A DNA stretch of 64,000 bases from Epichloe hybrida (Eukaryota; Ascomycota; Sordariomycetes; Hypocreales; Clavicipitaceae). How positions within the stretch are numbered: position 1 is the first letter of the stretch; every line of letters starts with the position of its first letter. Below are positions 22,996-33,207 of this stretch, in pieces. Where the stretch lies: NCBI GenBank assembly GCA_019022495.1, contig JAFEKR010000001.1, positions 6,696,001 to 6,760,000 on the forward strand. The letters run 5' to 3'. The position numbers were made by a program, and so were the translations under genes. The notes beneath the pieces are model-generated. The model was not told where the DNA came from, did not search any database, and saw only the letters and a program-made list of their open reading frames with translations.

Positions 22996-24123
22996 CTATT
23001 CCTCCAGTCTGAGGATACGGATGGCATTTGAGCCCATGATGGCATTTGCCTCTGAAGAACCTTGGCCGACTGCCTTGACCACAGCCTCAGCGTTCAAGCT
23101 CACGCTTCCCCACTGGCCTTGCTCATCGCTTGCAATGGGCGGGAAGAAGGGATGGTCAGTACCAAACATGAGTCTATCCGATCCACCGGCATCCATCGCA
23201 GCCTTCAAGCCCACCTCGGAATAGATGACAGCGTCGAGATAAATCTGCTGTTTCAAGACGTCCCATACCGTGCGGCGGTCTTTCCCAACCTTGCCCTCGC
23301 GGACCAACTGTCCGTCGTGGAAGATGCAGCTCTCGATTCTGCCGGCCAGAAAAGGCAAAGTTCCACCGCTATGTGCCAACAGCATGCGAAGACGGCGAAC
23401 CTGGTCGAACACACCAGCCAAGTACATGCGCGACACGGCGATGGTCGTTTCCATCGGAAATCCCAGTGCGAGTGGGAGAACATGGCCGTACTCGCTGGCG
23501 CGCGGACCCCAGACATTGTTGGGCAAGCCATAGTGAGGATGCAAGAAGATGGTCAGGTTCGCGGCAGCGATTGCCTCGAATATGGGAAGCAGATCGGGGT
23601 CGTCCAGGCCTTTGCCCAGTCCCGATGTTCCGAGAATGACGCCCCGGCAATACTCCAGGTCTTTGAGATGCGATATGGACGCTTGAAGCACCTCGAGAGG
23701 CGCTGTCAATGGCAAAGTGCCAAAGAAGAAGAGACGACCGTGGTGCTTGCCGCACATGTCGGAAAATTCATTGTTGACAGACTGGGCCAGATTTCCGGCC
23801 TGTGAGGAATCGACGAAATCCAACCACGGGTTCGCCAGTGAAATGACGGAGATGTTGATACGATGAGTGTCCATGAAATGAATCTTCTGGTCAAGAGAGG
23901 CGAAGTGGGAGGTCAATGGACGGCCAGGAGGTTTGGCGGAGGAGTCCTTCATGGCCTTGTCCAGATCGGCGAGCTCTGACTCGAGGAGTATCAGTCTTGG
24001 TTCCGGAGCCTGAGGAAATTTGCGGACAAGAGGAATCGTAGATCGCGACTCGAGGATCTTGATGTACTGGGGCGGATACATGTGGGTGTGGACATCCACG
24101 ACGGTCAAGTTGGCGGATGCCAT
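22996..24123 (-). CDS. Amidohydrolase-family decarboxylase, probably isoorotate (5-carboxyuracil) decarboxylase
   Basis: 375 aa from the ATG at 24123 (MASANLTVVDVHTHMYPP). Metal-ligand motifs of the ACMSD-type amidohydrolase family are visible: VDVHTHMYPP near the N-terminus, FLHPHYG in the middle, LLAHSGG, and FGTDHPFFPP near the C-terminus. The family includes aminocarboxymuconate-semialdehyde, gamma-resorcylate and isoorotate decarboxylases. The N-terminal THMYPP form and the divergent neighbour, a thymine-7-hydroxylase-like dioxygenase, favour isoorotate decarboxylase, which converts 5-carboxyuracil to uracil and CO2 in thymidine salvage. This is inference from family and context; ACMSD-like activity is the alternative. 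The frame extends upstream to an ATG at 24270 that would add a hydrophobic N-terminus (see findings). Confidence 0.85.
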   Translation of the reverse strand: MASANLTVVDVHTHMYPPQYIKILESRSTIPLVRKFPQAPEPRLILLESELADLDKAMKDSSAKPPGRPLTSHFASLDQKIHFMDTHRINISVISLANPWLDFVDSSQAGNLAQSVNNEFSDMCGKHHGRLFFFGTLPLTAPLEVLQASISHLKDLEYCRGVILGTSGLGKGLDDPDLLPIFEAIAAANLTIFLHPHYGLPNNVWGPRASEYGHVLPLALGFPMETTIAVSRMYLAGVFDQVRRLRMLLAHSGGTLPFLAGRIESCIFHDGQLVREGKVGKDRRTVWDVLKQQIYLDAVIYSEVGLKAAMDAGGSDRLMFGTDHPFFPPIASDEQGQWGSVSLNAEAVVKAVGQGSSEANAIMGSNAIRILRLEE

Positions 24124-24556
24124 GATGGGCAATGTATTCGTTCTAGCGACGGCTGCCGAGGCACACGGCTTCGGGAGTCCAGAGTGTGTGTCTACTGAGT
24201 CGAAAACGAGAGGGCTGCACCAGCAAAGCCAGATTGAAAGAAGGAGTCTTGTCCAGATGCTGTTTCTCATGCTGGAAGAGTAGAGGGGCCGGTTTAATCC
24301 GTTCTGCCGCTTTGGTTACCCACTTACTCACCCTCCCTGTGCAGCGGGTTACCCGAATGGCGGGGTTGAGGTGAGGAGGTGAGGAGGTGAGGAGGTGAGG
24401 GGTCGATGGAATGGGAGGGAAATGGGACCGTGTTGCATGTAGAAGGCGATTGATAGATGTGTATAAAGCTAGCTGCCATCCCGTCGTCATTACGGATTGC
24501 AGGGCACCCGATTCACAACTCTTGACGCTCCTGACACTCTTCACAAGGTACTCAAC
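24124..24556. promoter_or_regulatory. Shared divergent promoter of the thymine salvage pair
   Basis: 433 bp separate the two start codons, so both promoters must lie here. It includes a GAGGTGAG repeat at about 24366-24400. The head-to-head layout suggests co-regulation. No defined factor-binding site was identified. Confidence 0.5.
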
Positions 24557-25807
24557 ATGGCTTCTGACGCAGCTGTAGCCGCACAAGGTCTCGTGATACC
24601 CGTAAGTGTACGCCCCGAGTAACATGCGTGCAACATGCAACTGCTCACCGCTGGACCAGCTCATCGACTTTTCCAAATTCCTCAACGGCAACCCGCAACA
24701 ACGCCTGGCCACCGCCCGAGAGATCCTCCACGGCTTCCAGACCGCCGGCTTCATCTACCTCAAGAACCACGCCATCCCCGCCGACACGCTCCAGCACGCC
24801 TTTGCCCGGTCCGCCGACTTCTTCGCCCTCGACGACGAGGCCAAGCTCAAACTCAAATGGACCACTGCCCAAGCCAACCGGGGCTACTCGTCGCCGGGCC
24901 GCGAAAAGGTCACCCAGCTTCTTGAGCTGGCCGAGGTGGAAAAGGTGCGCAATGCGGCGCCAGACCTGAAAGAATCCCTCGAGATTGGACGGGACACGGA
25001 CCCCAACTTTCCGAATCAGTGGCCCGATGAGGACGACGTGAACCTGAGGGGGTTCAGGACGGACATGGTGGCCTTTTTCGGGAGGTGTCAGGTGCTGCAT
25101 GTCGAGGTGATGAGGGCCATTGCTCTGGCAATGGGGCTCGAACAAGGTTTCTTCGACCAGTACGTCGACGTGGGCGACAACACGTTGAGGCTGCTGCATT
25201 ATCCGGGGGTCAAGGCGGACATGTTCAAGGTGAATCCGGGCCAGGTCAGGGCCGGGGAACACAGCGTGAGTTGCTGTCCGTGGGAAACGGGAAGACCGGC
25301 CATCATGCGTTGCGTCTACTCCGTGCGTTGTACCGTCAAGCTAATGCCCTCAATCTAGGACTACGGCTCAGTCACGCTCCTCTTCCAGGATGACCGGGGC
25401 GGCTTGCAAGTCAAGTCGCCCACGGGGCAGTTCGTCGACGCCACGCCCATTCAAGGCACCATTGTCGTCAACGCCGGCGACCTGTTGGCCCGCTGGAGCA
25501 ATGATACCATCAAGAGCACCATACATCGAGTGGTTGAGCCACCGGGCAAGGACGACGAGCACCCGCCCCGGTACAGCATTGCGTGAGTTGTCTCGTGTCT
25601 CTGGCCCCTTTTCTCCTCGCCCGGAGCAAGTTCCACTGACGTGCTCAAAAAAAAAAAAAAAAAAAAAAAAAAAGATACTTTTGCAACCCCAACACCGAAA
25701 GCTTCATTGAGACTCTGCCAGGGACGTACGCGTCCGAGCAGGACAAGAAGTACGAGGGTGTCAACAGCGGCGAGTATCTGGTCAAGAGACTTACGGCAAC
25801 TTATTGA
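24557..25807 (+). CDS. 2-oxoglutarate/Fe(II) dioxygenase, probably thymine 7-hydroxylase
   Basis: Exons are 24557-24601, 24660-25265, 25359-25582 and 25675-25807, giving 335 aa. N-terminal DIOX_N region: VIPLIDFSKFLNG and AGFIYLKNHAIPADT. Double-stranded beta-helix: the metal motif H-x-D is in GEHSDYGSVTLLFQDD, with its His and Asp in different exons; the distal His is in STIHRVVEPP and the 2-oxoglutarate Arg in RYSIAYFCNP. Length and arrangement match the fungal isopenicillin-synthase-like family containing thymine 7-hydroxylase, which oxidises thymine stepwise to 5-carboxyuracil. The divergent decarboxylase gene would perform the next step. Other members of the family oxidise different small molecules, so the substrate is inferred. 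The last intron ends in 27 A followed by G. Confidence 0.85.
25647..25673 (+). repeat. Poly-A run ending at a 3' splice site
   Basis: 27 consecutive A, followed by the G of the AG acceptor of the last intron of the dioxygenase gene. A candidate branch point (ACTGACG) lies just upstream. Confidence 0.85.
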
Positions 25808-26089
25808 GTCCGTGGTGTCCCAGCCACCCCTCCGTGTATCACTCATGGTTGATCGATGTACGATGGTATCCGCTGCCTTTGATAGACAACACCACCCCCC
25901 CCCTCCCCCCAATGAAGACGCCGAATCGGCTCCGCTGCCGAGGCCCGCCCCACGCCAGCTCTCCAACTCTCCAACTCCCCCAACAACACATCTGAGCGCA
26001 TCTCCCCCCAACATTTCCATGCCCGTCCCGTCCCGTCCCGTCACATCCATCATCATCAACAACTTCATCTGCAAGCACACACACTCATC

Positions 26090-26897
26090 ATGGCCGACAA
26101 CTCCCGGCCTGCCATCCCTAAGAAGGCGCAGTCCTCGCCCCTCAAAACCGGCTACCTCATTCTCTACAACTTCGCATCCGCCGTGGCATGGAGCGTCGTG
26201 CTCGGCCGCACAATCGGCCTCCTGTACCTGCGCGGTCCGTCGGTCGTATACGCCGGCGTGGGAGAATGGACGAAATGGACGCAGACCGAGGCGGCCATGG
26301 AGATTGTTCATTCCCTACTAGGTGTGTTTTCCATCTTCTCGCATCTGCCCCAAACACTAACAGCATGAAAAAAAAAAAAAAAAAAAAAAAAAGGCATCGT
26401 TCGCGCTCCCCTCTCCACAACAATCATGCAGGTCTCCTCCCGGCTCCTCCTCGTCTGGCCCGTCGTCAACGCATGGCCATTCCTCGCCCTCTCGCCCTTT
26501 TACTCCTCCATGCTCATCGCCTGGTCCGTCACCGAGGTCATCCGCTACTCGTACTTTGCGCTCTCGCTCGCCGGGTTCCTGCCCGATGCGTTGACGTGGA
26601 TTCGCTACACGACCTTTTATGTGCTGTACCCGCTGGGCATCACGAGCGAGTGTATGCTGATCTACGGGGCGACGATTCCGGCGTCGAAGAGGAGCGGAAC
26701 CGAGGCGAATATTCTGTATGGGATTCTGGCCATTTATGTTCCTGGTATGTTGGGCCCCAAGGGGCATTGATCGGTTTGTAGAAGAGTGTCCCATGCTGAC
26801 CATCTCTGTAGGCTCGTACGTACTCTTCACGCACATGATGAAGCAGCGAAGAAAGGTGATGCGCTCGCTCAAGGCCAGCGACGGCAAGTCTCAATAA
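26090..26897 (+). CDS. PHS1: Very-long-chain 3-hydroxyacyl-CoA dehydratase (Phs1/HACD)
   Basis: Exons are 26090-26321, 26394-26744 and 26812-26897, giving 222 aa, close to yeast Phs1 (217 aa). Multiple membrane segments are visible: YLILYNFASAVAWSVVLG near residue 22, WPVVNAWPFLALSPFYSSM, SYFALSLAGFL and ILYGILAIYVPGSYVLF. The family signature LIAWSVTEVIRYSYF contains the catalytic Glu and Tyr pair. It ends in a basic cytosolic tail (KQRRKVMRSLKASDGK) that may retrieve it to the ER. Known role: third step of the microsomal fatty acid elongation cycle, feeding sphingolipid synthesis. It lies 282 bp downstream of the dioxygenase in the same direction. The first intron holds 25 A before the acceptor G. 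Confidence 0.93.
26368..26392 (+). repeat. Poly-A run ending at a 3' splice site
   Basis: 25 consecutive A between the branch-point-like CACTAAC (26354-26360) and the acceptor G at 26393 of PHS1 intron 1. Confidence 0.85.
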
Positions 26898-27966
26898 ATG
26901 CGAGCACGGGACACACGTGAGCTCGGTCTGGGGTCATGAACTATTACCATGTGCTTTGTACAAATATTTCAAAAAAAAAGGGGGGGGGGAGACTGGGACG
27001 TGTTGGATGAAGGGGGTCGACGGTGTGTATGCAAGTCCTGCTCAGAATTATCCCGCACATCCTGACGTCGTCGTCGTCAAGAGATTCTGATTTGATTCTA
27101 CCGGCACGGCTCACCCGACTGACGTACAGCGCCCTGCCAACGACGAGCATCACCGGTTGTAGCCTCGTGCTGGCCGATGGAAAAGCTCTGAAGTTGGTGG
27201 TATTTTTGATGAGAAAATTTCTTGCTGGCACAACTCGGAATTCAATGCAGCTATTGTCTGGAATTTCGCCGGCTGCTCGCTGTCCATGCTGGCTCGCGAA
27301 CAATAATACTCTGCTGGTCAAGGGCGACTAGAAGGACGGGTAAAATCTTACTTGTGAATAATAATAATAAAAACTTTTGTGTATTTTTGAGTCGACTTCT
27401 TGCGTAGTTTGCTTTATTGCCGCTTGATTTCCCACTTTATCCATGTCGGACAGAACATGTTGAGCCCCCCAGCTGATAGTGATGGAGGGTCTTGTCGATG
27501 ATGTACGAACGACATTTTCGGGGCTGCAGGGGCGGTCTTGGTGATGATTGTCAGAAGACACGACACTGGATAGCAACAAGATTGCTCGCTCCCAGGGAAC
27601 AAGTCTCTGGGTTTGGCTCTTGATGTTGGACGGACGTCGACGAGCTTTGATTCACACAGATGGCTTACATTGCTGCCATTCGTGGTACCAAGCGTAGCGG
27701 GGAGAGTCAGTCAGTCGACTTGTTTCGGGTCAAAACAACTCGTTCCTGAGGATATGAGGTGTTCTGTTACCTGTTCTCCTGACAGCCTGCCCGCCTGCCC
27801 GTGCGTACAGGACCACCCTTTGATCCGTGTAGTAATGGATGACGCATTTTCAACGTTGGGAAAAGTGACTACGTGAGAACAATGGGAATCAAGAGCAATG
27901 ATGAGGGCATCGTGTTTGTTCAGATTAGCAGTTTAACTAGCCGACTGGCAATCACCAATGAGGGCA
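26898..27966. other. Convergent intergenic region
   Basis: Between PHS1 (+) and the conserved unknown gene (-). It shows an A-then-G run at 26971-26989 and otherwise nothing recognisable. 3' ends of both genes should lie here. Confidence 0.5.
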
Positions 27967-28273
27967 TCATCTTGATTCTTCCCCCTCCATCGCTGGACAC
28001 TGGCCCTCGGCAGGCAGGCCAAGCCACGCCGTTGAGTCAAGGTACGCGTCGAGCTCGTCGTTCCACACGGCCGCCGCGTCTTCGCCTCCAACGTCCCTCT
28101 GCGTGTCGTCGTCGTCGGAGCAGAAAGCAGCCCCGGCATTCGCGAACCCGCCGAAGCCAGCACCATGTCTGCCGCCCTTGAGCCCGTCGTCGGGGTGGTA
28201 GCCCCTGGTGTCGTCCCCCTCGTGGCCCAGGAACAAGAGCACCTCGGGCGGCAGATCTGCCGTGAAAGCAGAG

Positions 28274-28304
<31 letters not shown>

Positions 28305-29078
28305 CGCGGTGCAGGTCGCCCGGGTCGTGAGAGCCGCTGGGAAGTTCATCACCGGCGGCGTGCGGCGCGTCGTCAGCACCAGCTTCCTGTTCTTGATGGT
28401 GCGAAGGCGCGGCGGCGATGGACCATCGCTCAGCACAGGTCGTGCCCGTGCCGTCCAGACCCGGGAAAATTGGCGCTTCTCCTGCCTGCGGCGGCTGGTT
28501 CGCAGGGAGTCCGGGCACCATGACCATGTCCTCGGCGAGGCGTCGCGCCGTCTGGGCAGCGTTGGGAAACGATTCGGCGAAGAGCCTGTCGATTTCTCCC
28601 CAGCCGTGATGAGGATGAGTCTGCTGCCTGTCCTCCGCGGCCGCGACAAAGGTCGACATGACGATTTTTTGCTCCAGATAGGCCTCTACTCGCGAGTTGA
28701 AGTCTGCGGACGGTGTCTGGAGCTGGGGGCCGAGGACGGAGCGGGACGGCGGCCGCGTCCATCCGTCCTCTTCCTCGTAGGTCTCGTCGTTGAAGACGAT
28801 TTGCTCCGTGATGTGGAGGGACTTGCCGGTGCGTTTCTTGTGCAGCTCGCTGGCTTTGTGGGCAGATTGCAGCCTGGCTTCGATGCTACGATCCGTTCGT
28901 CTTGATGCGGCAATGTATGCTCTCTCTTGGTTCTCGTCACGACGCCGGGTTGACTAGTGAGAAGGGGGGGGGGGGGGGGAGGGGGGTTTCTGTTAACTTG
29001 ATGGTTTGCCTGGGGGAGTGTAAAGTGTACCTGGTGGTGGCGTGATGCCCTCAACGGCGCGCCGCGTTGTGGCTCCAT
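27967..29078 (-). CDS. Conserved fungal protein of unknown function
   Basis: Exons (minus) are 29078-29031 and 28953-27967, giving 344 aa. The N-terminal half is charged and helical and reads like a well conserved family: RRRDENQERAYIAASRRTD, then RSIEARLQSAHKASELHKKR and TGKSLHITEQIVFNDETYEE. It continues into QTPSADFNSRVEAYLEQKI, which I recognise only as a hypothetical protein type common in Sordariomycetes. The C-terminal half is low complexity, with a (Gly-Ser)n run from GAGCCA repeats and acidic patches, and ends without a domain I know. Nuclear localisation is possible given the basic clusters, but this is a guess. The intron contains a 16-base C run in gene orientation just before the acceptor, a natural though extreme polypyrimidine tract. 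Confidence 0.8.
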
Positions 29079-29733
29079 TGGGGTGAAAGCGACGGAGTGG
29101 ATTTGATTGATGAGGCAGTTGAAGGCAGTTATAGTCAGACGATTGAGTTGATTGATGTTCGGGTGTACGGAACAGAATCCTGTGATGGCGGGATTCATGT
29201 TGCAAGTGGCATGATTTATGATTTATCCTTCCGCGTTCTCATTGCGCATTGCGCCCCCTCCCCCCCCTTCCCCCGCCCTGATCCCAACAGAGCCGTCTGT
29301 GATTTGAAATCACATCCCTCATCGACCCCGGCATTGGGCGAGGTGGTTGCCATTCATTTGCCATTCATTTGCCATGCCAGCAGACAGACGCCGCATTCGT
29401 AGATCGATCCACCCGGCTAGACTCGCCACAGAGATCGAGATGTCACCGTTATACGGGGGGTAGATTAGTCAGCGCGGATCAGCATGGCGCACCAATCATA
29501 ATCATTCTTTCTAACCCATGTCCTCAAGTCCTCTCCATGTACTCCGTAGTTGCAAGTGGGTCTAGAACATCAACAAATCCCACATCAAGACGTTGTTTTC
29601 TTTTTGCTCATGGTTTTTCAACAGTTCTGGTACAACAACTGAAGCGCACATACGACATACGATGCACACTCCGGCGTCAAGGCCGGACTCGGCGACGGAG
29701 AATCATCTAGGGCCGTCCACATCCCGCCAGTCT
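29079..29733. other. Intergenic region
   Basis: Upstream of the conserved unknown gene and downstream of the membrane-protein gene, both on minus. No gene recognised; a TACTCCGTA motif lies at about 29539. Confidence 0.5.
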
Positions 29734-30629
29734 CTAAACGTCTATAATAGTTCTCTTCCCAAGCATTTCATGTGATTCTGCCGTCGGCAGCTCTTGAGCC
29801 TCTGCATGTATTTGGTCCTGGGCGTGCATTCCATCGACTTGATTCATGGGCACACTATTATACGCCGGCGGCGGCCCTCGGCTCCCCGCTGGTGCTGGTG
29901 CTGGTGCTGCGAAATAGGGCGGCTCGTTGCCGTTGCCTTGAACATACATGACCTGCTGCGGCTCCCTGCTACCTCGCTTCCTCATCTCACAGAATGCCAC
30001 AATCAGTATCGCCAGGTGCGCGAGCCTAGGAAACCTGCCATCAGTATTGTTCCTCACGCTTCAGATGAATCGCCCGGGGAGAAACCACCACGTACGTCGC
30101 CATGATACCAAACCCAAGGATAATGCGCAGATATTCCTCGCCACCCCGTTTATCGAGAAAGGCAAAGTGATAACCCGAGTCTTTGAAAGTCGCGACCATT
30201 ACCACGAAGACGCCCGACATGGCGCCGAGGCTGAGGAACAGCAGCAGATCGACTATCAGGCAGGCGATGGGGTCGACGCCGAGGCGTCCGCGCCGGAACC
30301 AAAGACACGCACAGTCGATGCAGCTCCAGAGGATAGCTACGAGGGCCTAGGACGCGTGAGCAGATTGATGATGATGGGGAATTTTTCTTTTTATCTTTTT
30401 TTTTTCCCGGCAAGTGGCAGAAGAAAAGGACCATGGATCAACTCACAGGAGGTCCCATCATGATGAGCGGCCCTATGGTGTATCTGGTGTAGTAAAACGC
30501 CGAGTATCCAACGACGGCAACGCTGATGATGACGGAGACAAGACGGAGACTAAGTCTGGACCACCATTTCCCGGCCGACGCGCTCGTTTGCGCATGGTGC
30601 ACATGGCATTGCTGGTGACGATGCTCCAT
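29734..30629 (-). CDS. Tetraspan membrane protein (MARVEL-like)
   Basis: Exons (minus) are about 30629-30447, 30346-30096 and 30025-29734, giving 241 aa with in-frame GT-AG junctions. Four hydrophobic segments: LVSVIISVAVVGYSAFYYT (about 30-50), IGPLIMMGPPALVAILWS (52-70), CLIVDLLLFLSLGAMSGVF (about 95-115) and IILGFGIMATLAHLAILIV (about 135-155). Both ends are predicted cytosolic. The C-terminal tail is Pro/Ala-rich (YFAAPAPAPAGSRGPPPAYN) and could bind SH3-type partners. Four spans, a short first loop and conserved W/D residues between spans 2 and 3 fit fungal MARVEL-domain proteins, which sit in the plasma membrane or secretory vesicles. No specific function can be assigned. Confidence 0.8.
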
Positions 30630-31221
30630 GATGCTGTGACGCGTAGATGCTAAGAGTAAAAGGAAAGAAGAAAGTCGCAGTGCCTCATCCCACAACACAT
30701 GTACCAAGTTCCCATCAGTCAACAAGGCAGCGCAATCAACACGGCCCGCGTGACACATTCATTTCGCCCACGTGGGCTGAACGACATTCCCCTTTGGACA
30801 TGTGTGTGCCAAGTCCCATTCTCCATCTCAGCTGAAAAGATGTGCGAGGCAATTGGCAAGGCTGACTGACACAGTCACAGCACACGCATGGGTGCTGTAC
30901 GGCCCGACACGCGAAGAGTGTACGGGGTTGAATTGAAAGGAAGAGGCATTCTGCTCCCATTAACCCCCATGTCAAATCGGGGAGTCTTTTCGCAGATGTG
31001 GGCGCAAATACTCCATACAAAGAGACCTGTGGCCGCAGTCCAGGACAGCAATTTCCGCTCTACTTCTGCAGGAAAGCGAAGATGATGCTCCTCGTAAGCT
31101 CTGTATGCAAGATTGTGATTTTTTTTTTAAAGAGCTGCAGAACAGACAGAGGCCGAGGCAGTCATGCCCAGATACGCGCGGAACTGTTGATATTTTCAAT
31201 GCAATGTCTGTCTCTACATCA
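30630..31221. other. Intergenic region
   Basis: Between two minus-strand genes; it should carry the promoter of the membrane-protein gene and the 3' end of the hydrolase gene. No gene recognised. Confidence 0.5.
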
Positions 31222-32762
31222 TCAGGAGGCCAACTCCGCGCCATCCATTGGGACCTTTTCAGCCTCATCTGTACTCGTCTCATACCACTCGTTCCGCGAC
31301 CACTGGGCAATCAAGCCCGCCGCGTCGTGGGAGAGTTTCTCGTAGGCGGGATTCTCCCCCTCTTCGAACATGGCTGTGTGATTGGACGCAGCAGGTTAGC
31401 AGCTTGGCCCCCAAAGAAAGACAATGTATAGAATCAAGATGTAGAGAGAGACCACAACTCGAAAGAACAGAAGCAACGGCAGAACGACGTACCCATGTGC
31501 GCCAACGTCTCGTCAGTGGCCTTGTCGTTCACGGCCTCCATCCACTCCCCCGCGGCCATGGTCTTGGGCAGGTTGCAGAAGGTCCTGTTCTTGCCCAGCA
31601 CCGTGCCAACCACGCTGATCCTCTTGGATGAAGCCGCCTTGCCCAGCCTCGTGTACAGGTTGGCGTAGCCCACGCCCAGGTCCTCGTGGAGCTGCACCAT
31701 GCATCCCACTCGCTTCTTGAGCTCCTCGGCACGGGCAAGACACCCCACGAACTCGAGATGGGACGAGGCCCATGACCATCCCTCGGTGATCTGCTCGCGG
31801 TTCATCCACGCTGCTGCCCCGCCGGCGGCAACTGCGCCCGCCGCGCCGGCGTACATGGCTACCTTGCCCCATGGCCCCCAGCCGCTTGCCGCCGCAGGAC
31901 TCGCCGCAGGACTCGCCGACACAGCCGTCGACTTGGCGCCGACGTTGGCATTGGCGTTGGCGTTGGCGTTGGCGTTGGCGCCCCATAGGGCCGACTTCAA
32001 ACCGCTCAGCTGGGACAGCGTGGCGGCCGCGTTCTGGTAGTGCCCCTCTGCGCCGTGGGCAACCACGCTGGGGGATATGCCCAGGTACGGCGTGTCGAAC
32101 GCCAGCACGCCCTGGACGTAGGGGAACATGAGGCTGTTGAAGATGGGTCTCTCTTCCTTTTCGATCCCGTCCTCGGAGTAGATGGGCTTCTCTGACGCCA
32201 AGGCAATGACCAGCTCGGCGGCAACGATGCCCCCCATGGAATGGCCGATGAGGATGGTCCGCACAGACGGATCGACTGTTGGGGATGGCGCGCCCGAGGC
32301 GACCTCCATGTCTATGACCTTTTCTTCCAGCCTGCATTGTTTCCCCACGCCGCGTCTTCTGTCAGCACAGCTCTTCAATAGTCGGTCCCCCGTCGGTGAC
32401 CCGTCCCCCGTCCCCCGTCCCCCGTCTCAGGTCGGTCTGTCAACGTACCAGTCGCGGAACCGGCTCACGCACTGTCCCAGTTCCCCTCTGGTCTCATACT
32501 TGGGGTACACCAGCACGCGCACATCAACCTTGGGAAGTTTCTGCGCCACGATATCCCGTAGGTGTTTGGTGAATTGGTAGTCATTTCCAAAAGTCGACTC
32601 CCCGCCCTGGTATTGCAACGTTGTCGTCAGCACGCCGTGACCGTGACCGTGACCGTGACCGTGACCGTGACCCAGGTCGTGGTGTTGTCGCTTCGTTTCG
32701 TTTTCGTCTCACGCACGCACCTTGAAGCCATGAATGAAACACAACACCAGCGTCTTCTTCAT
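31222..32762 (-). CDS. Alpha/beta-hydrolase with GHSMGG nucleophile elbow
   Basis: Exons (minus) are 32762-32721, 32606-32449, 32331-31493 and 31373-31222, giving 396 aa. It opens with MKKTLVLCFIHGFKGGEST (oxyanion-type HGF), then VRVLVYPKYETRGELGQCV, and the nucleophile elbow ILIGHSMGGIVAAEL near residue 100. VLAFDTPYLGISP follows. This is the PGAP1/DUF676-like lipase group of uncharacterised fungal proteins. An Ala/Asn repeat (from GCGTTG repeats, about 31939-31979) and a hydrophobic segment (KVAMYAGAAGAVAAGGAAAW) sit in the middle, so it may be membrane attached. A likely catalytic His lies in NDKATDETLAHM. Substrate unknown. Introns 1 and 2 hold GTGACC and GTCCCCC tandem repeats. A Copia element lies only 180 bp upstream of the ATG. 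Confidence 0.82.
32637..32672. repeat. Tandem GTGACC repeat in intron 1 of the hydrolase gene
   Basis: Six copies of a 6-bp GTGACC unit inside the first intron (32607-32720). A related GTCCCCC repeat lies in intron 2 at about 32384-32426. Confidence 0.8.
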
Positions 32763-32942
32763 GGTTTCCTTCTTCACTCTTGTCTCCAACTCTCACAGTA
32801 GAGGCCCATCTGGATGCGGGGAGAACGGGAGAACGTCTTCTTCGTTGATGGATCCAGGTTGAGGGAGAGTTGGCCATCTCTTTTCATAGAGAGACGGACA
32901 TGCATGATGCATCATCCGAGGTGGAACCACCTGGTGGATCAC

Positions 32943-32947
32943 CTTGT
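32943..32947. repeat. Target-site duplication, left (CTTGT)
   Basis: CTTGT immediately left of the left LTR; identical to the five bases after the right LTR. Confidence 0.88.
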
Positions 32948-33207
32948 TGTTGCCCGATGGCGGATACAGCGTCTATGACGAATGAATCTGCACCCACAAC
33001 CGTATCAGGGGAGCTGAAGATACACGTCGCTAAACGTGATAATTTATAATAAAAGCATATAATCTATAATATAATAGCTTTCTCTATAAAAGAGAAGCTT
33101 TTATCCTTCTATTTATATAATAAAGGAATAGCTTAAATCTAATCCTTTTCTAACCTTCTTTATCTTACTAGGGGATATCTTTTAAGTTATATACCTAGTG
33201 TATAATA
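32948..33207 (+). repeat. Left LTR of the Copia element
   Basis: 260 bp. It starts TGTTGCCCGATGG, un-mutated to about 33040, then becomes AT-rich. The 3' end is TATAATA, where the right LTR has CACAACA, consistent with C-to-T decay of a terminal CA. Confidence 0.9.

Noticed and set aside
23062..23805. 247-aa open frame on plus inside the decarboxylase gene
   Set aside because: It is the antisense shadow of a conserved enzyme; the codon positions that keep the minus frame conserved explain it.
32935..32947. Alternative left LTR start at TGGATCACC
   Set aside because: It gives unequal LTR lengths (273 and 262) and no target duplication; starting at 32948 gives 260/260 and CTTGT on both sides.
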